Of a DNA stretch of 64,000 nt, positions 60,725 to 64,000 are shown one piece after another. The translations under genes and the position numbers were made by a program. This DNA is from a bacterium (GTDB lineage Bacteria > SZUA-79 > Acidulodesulfobacterales > Acidulodesulfobacteraceae). The stretch's first letter is position 1. The number at the start of each line of letters is the position of its first letter. The stretch is taken from contig JAKAKK010000027.1 of NCBI GenBank assembly GCA_021813525.1, positions 1 through 64,000 of the forward strand. Direction: 5' to 3'. The notes below the pieces were generated by a model, which did not search any database, was not told the DNA's origin, and was given only the letters and a program-made list of their open reading frames with translations.

Positions 60725-61918
60725 TTAATTAATTTCCTCAACTAATTTTTCCGCGAGGCTTTCTTTGTTTTCCCTTTTGAAGCTTTTTATTTCGCCCGAC
60801 TTGTTTATTAAGAAGCCTTCGTTCTCGTCGCCGCCGATAATATCTTTGGATACGTCGTTGACAAAAATGTAGTCGAGGGATTTTTCGGCAAGTTTTTTGC
60901 GTCCGTTTTTTATTGCGGAATCGGTTTCGGCGGCAAAACCGAAAACTATCTGTCCGATTTTTTTGATTTTGGAAACGGCCTTTAATAAATCTTCGTTTTG
61001 CATAAGTTCGATTTTAAGCGTGCCGCCTTCGCCCTTATTGCCGCTTTTTTTAATCTTCACCGGGCTTTTTTCTTTAAAGCCGTAATCGGAGACTGCCGCC
61101 GCCATAAAAAGAATGTCTGTTTTCTTAAATTCGGAAAGCAAAACCTCTTTTAATCCGCTGAAATCCGTGCGGTTTATAATTTTTATATGCCTGTTTATAT
61201 ATTTAATGCGGTCGCCGATATTAAGGGCGATAAGCGTAACTTCGGCGCCTGCCTGCACAGCAGCATTTGCTATGCCGATGCCCATTTTTCCGCTTGAACC
61301 GTTGGACATAAACCTGACGGGGTCAAGATATTCCCTCGTAGCTCCGGCAGTAACTAAAACCTTTTTGCCTTTAAGCGTTTTTTTTTTAAAAACCGACTCT
61401 ACGCCGAAAATAATATCGTCTATTTCCGGAAATTTGCCTTCCCCGTAATCGCCGCAGGCGGCGTTTCCGGTTTCCGGAGAGACTACCGAAAAATTAAATG
61501 CGCAGAGCTTTTTAAGGTTTTCTTTTAATATTTTGTTAGCGTACATATTGGGATTCATCGCGGGAACTAAAATCTTAGGCTTATCCGGCGCAGCCGCGGC
61601 AGTCAATGTAATAAGGGTGTCGGCAATGCCCGCGGCAAGTTTGTTAATCGTGTTATACGTAGCGGGAGCAATGAGTATAATATCTGCGAATTTCGACAGA
61701 GCGATATGCGAAAGCGGGCTATTAAAAGCGTCGTCTTCAAAAACATCTTCCCCGAAAGACTCAAAAATATAAGGAGAGATAAATTTTGCGGCTGAAGCGC
61801 TTACAACTATTTTAACGTTTGCGCCTTCTTTTTTAAGTTTTCTGTATAAATCGACGCTTTTGTAGCACGAGATAGAACCTGTAATACATAAAAGAATGTT
61901 TTTATTCTGCAAACTCAT
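60725..61918 (-). CDS. coaBC: Bifunctional phosphopantothenoylcysteine decarboxylase/phosphopantothenate-cysteine ligase
   Basis: LLCITGSISCYKSVDLYRKLKK, PAMNPNMY, VLVTAGATREYLDPVRFMSNGSSGKMG. Confidence 0.96.
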   Translation of the reverse strand: MSLQNKNILLCITGSISCYKSVDLYRKLKKEGANVKIVVSASAAKFISPYIFESFGEDVFEDDAFNSPLSHIALSKFADIILIAPATYNTINKLAAGIADTLITLTAAAAPDKPKILVPAMNPNMYANKILKENLKKLCAFNFSVVSPETGNAACGDYGEGKFPEIDDIIFGVESVFKKKTLKGKKVLVTAGATREYLDPVRFMSNGSSGKMGIGIANAAVQAGAEVTLIALNIGDRIKYINRHIKIINRTDFSGLKEVLLSEFKKTDILFMAAAVSDYGFKEKSPVKIKKSGNKGEGGTLKIELMQNEDLLKAVSKIKKIGQIVFGFAAETDSAIKNGRKKLAEKSLDYIFVNDVSKDIIGGDENEGFLINKSGEIKSFKRENKESLAEKLVEEIN

Positions 61919-62568
61919 ATTAAATACGGATTGAATTTTCTTTCATATCCTATGGTCGTAGGTTCGCCGTGACCCGGATAAACCTTTAGCGCGTCGTCCA
62001 AAACCATAAGTTTATTTTTAATAGAACTGATTATCTGTTCGGAAGACCCGCCTAAAATATCGGTTCTTCCTATGGTATTTTTAAAAAGCGTATCGCCGCT
62101 GAAAAGATGCTTATCGTTTACCAGAAACGAGACGCTTCCGGGGGAATGTCCCGGAGTAAAAATAGGAAGGATTTTAATACCTTCAATCTCGATAATTTCT
62201 CCGTCTTTTAAATATCTGTCTATAAATACGTCTCCCGTATATTCGAAGCCGAGATATTCCGCCTGTTCTTCCAGATTTTTAAGTATATATTCTTCTTCTT
62301 TCGCCGCTATTATATCGATGCCGTATTTTTCTTTAAAATAATTATCCATAATAACATGGTCGATATGGCAGTGGGTATTCAATATAAATTTTAAATCGAT
62401 ATTTTCGTCCTTGATTATTTTTTCGATTTTATTTTCCTGCCCGCCCGGGTCTATTATAAAACCCTCCTTTCTGCCATTCTTAGTTTCTTCGGCATTATCG
62501 ACGTTATCGTTGAATACGATATAAGTATTTACTTCAAAAGGTCCTGCGGGTATGGTATAAAATTTCAT
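61915..62568 (-). CDS. MBL-fold hydrolase (glyoxalase II-like)
   Basis: NTHCHIDHV, FTPGHSPGSVSF, VYPGHGEPTTIG. Confidence 0.93.
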   Translation of the reverse strand: MKFYTIPAGPFEVNTYIVFNDNVDNAEETKNGRKEGFIIDPGGQENKIEKIIKDENIDLKFILNTHCHIDHVIMDNYFKEKYGIDIIAAKEEEYILKNLEEQAEYLGFEYTGDVFIDRYLKDGEIIEIEGIKILPIFTPGHSPGSVSFLVNDKHLFSGDTLFKNTIGRTDILGGSSEQIISSIKNKLMVLDDALKVYPGHGEPTTIGYERKFNPYLI

Positions 62569-62608
62569 TAAATTTCATCCCTTTTCGTTTTGTGTTTCCA
62601 TTTTGTGA

Positions 62609-62635
62609 TGGTGCCAGAATTGAATTCTGGCACCA
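62609..62635. repeat. Perfect palindrome tggtgccagaatt-g-aattctggcacca
   Basis: 13-bp perfect arms, 1-nt centre, four bp downstream of the phosphohexomutase stop codon on the reverse strand; no U tract. Confidence 0.85.
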
Positions 62636-62639
62636 TAAG

Positions 62640-64000
62640 CTATATAAGGTACCTCTGAAAAGCGCTTATCAGGACGTCGAGATTTTCTTCGGTGTCGGCT
62701 TCTCCGTATATGCGCATTAAGTCTTCCGTTCCGGAAAGCCTCGCCAACAGCCACGAATCGTCGTCGAAGAAGACTTTATATCCGTCCGTAGCGTTTTTGC
62801 CGGTAACCGTCCTTCCTTCGAAAACGTTCGGAAATTTTTCCATTTTTTCATCTATTTCGGCCTTAAACTTTTCTTTATCGACCGGAACGTTAATTCTTTT
62901 CGTGAATATCGGGCCGAATTTTTCAAGAAGGCCTTCTACCAAAACTTTCAGGGGTTTTTTGTAATAAGCGAGCATTTCTAAAACCAAAAGACAGGTATAA
63001 ATTCCGTCTTTGTCCGGAGCGTGTCCGGCTACGGTCAAACCCGACGACTCTTCGCCGGCTATCACGGCCTTGCCTTCGGATATAAGTTTGCCGAGATATT
63101 TAAAACCTACCGGGGTTTCTATAACCTTAAAGCCGTAATGTTTTGCTACCCTGTCCACTAAAGCCGTGGTAGCGACGCTTCTTGCCGCATCGCCTTTTAT
63201 CCCCTTGCCTTCGATATAATAATTGTAAAGAAGCGGAAAAATAATATTCGGTTCGACGAATTCGCCGTCTTCGTCAAGCACGCCGTATCTGTCGGCATCG
63301 CCGTCGGCCGCAAGCCCTATGGCGGTTTTCTTGGACTTGCCTTCATTATATTCCTTAACCATCTTTCCCATCTCTTTTAAATTCTTCGCGGACGGGTCGG
63401 GAGCAAAACCGGGAGCAAAAAAAGCGTCCCTTTCCTCGTATATTTCTTTAAATTCATACCCCGCTTCTCCGATAATCTTTCCTATCATACCCTTCGAAGT
63501 TCCGTGCATGGAAGTAATAAACGGATATAAATTTCCGCAGTTTTCTTCGATGAGTTTTAAATCTAATTTTGATTTTACGAGTTCCGTATAATAACCTATA
63601 AAATCTTCTTCCGTCAGCAACCCGCTTTTCTTTGCCGAGCCGAAATCCATATAATTATACCGCGGCGCTTTAAGAAGTTCGTTGGATTTTTTCGTAAGGA
63701 TTTCCGTGTCTTCCGGCAGAGCCGGTCCTCCCCACTCGGGCGAGAATTTTATGCCGTTATAGTTGTAAGGATTATGGCTTGCGGTAATGTTGACGGCGCC
63801 GAGAGCTTTTTCCTTTAATATTTTAATTGCGATAACGGGCGTAGGAGTAAAGGTGTCGGCAAAAATTACGTTAAAACCGTTGGCGCAAAAGACGCAGGCG
63901 CTGATTTTAGCAAATTCTTCGGATAAAAAACGCGTATCGTAGCCTATTATTATTTTTTTAGACGGAAAAGAGCCTTTATATTTTTCCGTTAAAAAATCGC
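62640..64000 (-). CDS. Phosphoglucomutase/phosphomannomutase family protein (N-terminus beyond window)
   Basis: Reading frame continues upstream of the listed ATG through GAVNITASHNPYNYNGIKFSPEWGGPALPEDTE; AADGDADRYGVLDEDGEFV. Confidence 0.93.
   Translation of the reverse strand, partial: DFLTEKYKGSFPSKKIIIGYDTRFLSEEFAKISACVFCANGFNVIFADTFTPTPVIAIKILKEKALGAVNITASHNPYNYNGIKFSPEWGGPALPEDTEILTKKSNELLKAPRYNYMDFGSAKKSGLLTEEDFIGYYTELVKSKLDLKLIEENCGNLYPFITSMHGTSKGMIGKIIGEAGYEFKEIYEERDAFFAPGFAPDPSAKNLKEMGKMVKEYNEGKSKKTAIGLAADGDADRYGVLDEDGEFVEPNIIFPLLYNYYIEGKGIKGDAARSVATTALVDRVAKHYGFKVIETPVGFKYLGKLISEGKAVIAGEESSGLTVAGHAPDKDGIYTCLLVLEMLAYYKKPLKVLVEGLLEKFGPIFTKRINVPVDKEKFKAEIDEKMEKFPNVFEGRTVTGKNATDGYKVFFDDDSWLLARLSGTEDLMRIYGEADTEENLDVLISAFQRYLI

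Overview
AT-rich bacterial chromosomal window. The gene content looks deltaproteobacterial-like, but I cannot prove taxonomy from this sequence. Three zones are visible. (1) About 1-8012 is an integrated plasmid or ICE-like segment: TrbL, a TrbK/EexN-like lipoprotein, TrbJ, a relaxase with a C-terminal Toprim/primase region, a Rep_3-type initiator, an XRE-S24 repressor and four perfect 21-bp iterons. It ends at a 3' tRNA-Arg(UCU) fragment that looks like an att site. The rep module is bracketed by a long, nearly perfect inverted repeat. (2) About 8100-56000 is mostly housekeeping: DsrE-TetR-TauE, a symporter, an unusual outer-membrane barrel protein, NiCoT, YifB, a PBP, TldD, Alr, GreA, the car/pyr cluster, LepB/LepA, RNase P RNA, RNase H, Nif3, tRNA(CAU), the rpoD-dnaG-cvpA-rpsU macromolecular-synthesis cluster, a complete his cluster, murA-prmC-prfA, ThyX, L31, KdsB and RlpA. 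(3) 56206-60704 is the most interesting system: a SAM-I riboswitch and terminator followed by a tight six-gene operon. The genes are a threonine-synthase-like PLP enzyme, a CysO/ThiS-like sulfur carrier fused to a NIL domain, an E1-like ThiF/MoeB, a TusA-like protein, a CysM-like synthase and a JAMM (Mec-like) protease. This looks like a protein-thiocarboxylate cysteine/homocysteine route in which the ubiquitin-like carrier is made as a blocked precursor. A probable homopolymer frameshift in cvpA was also found.
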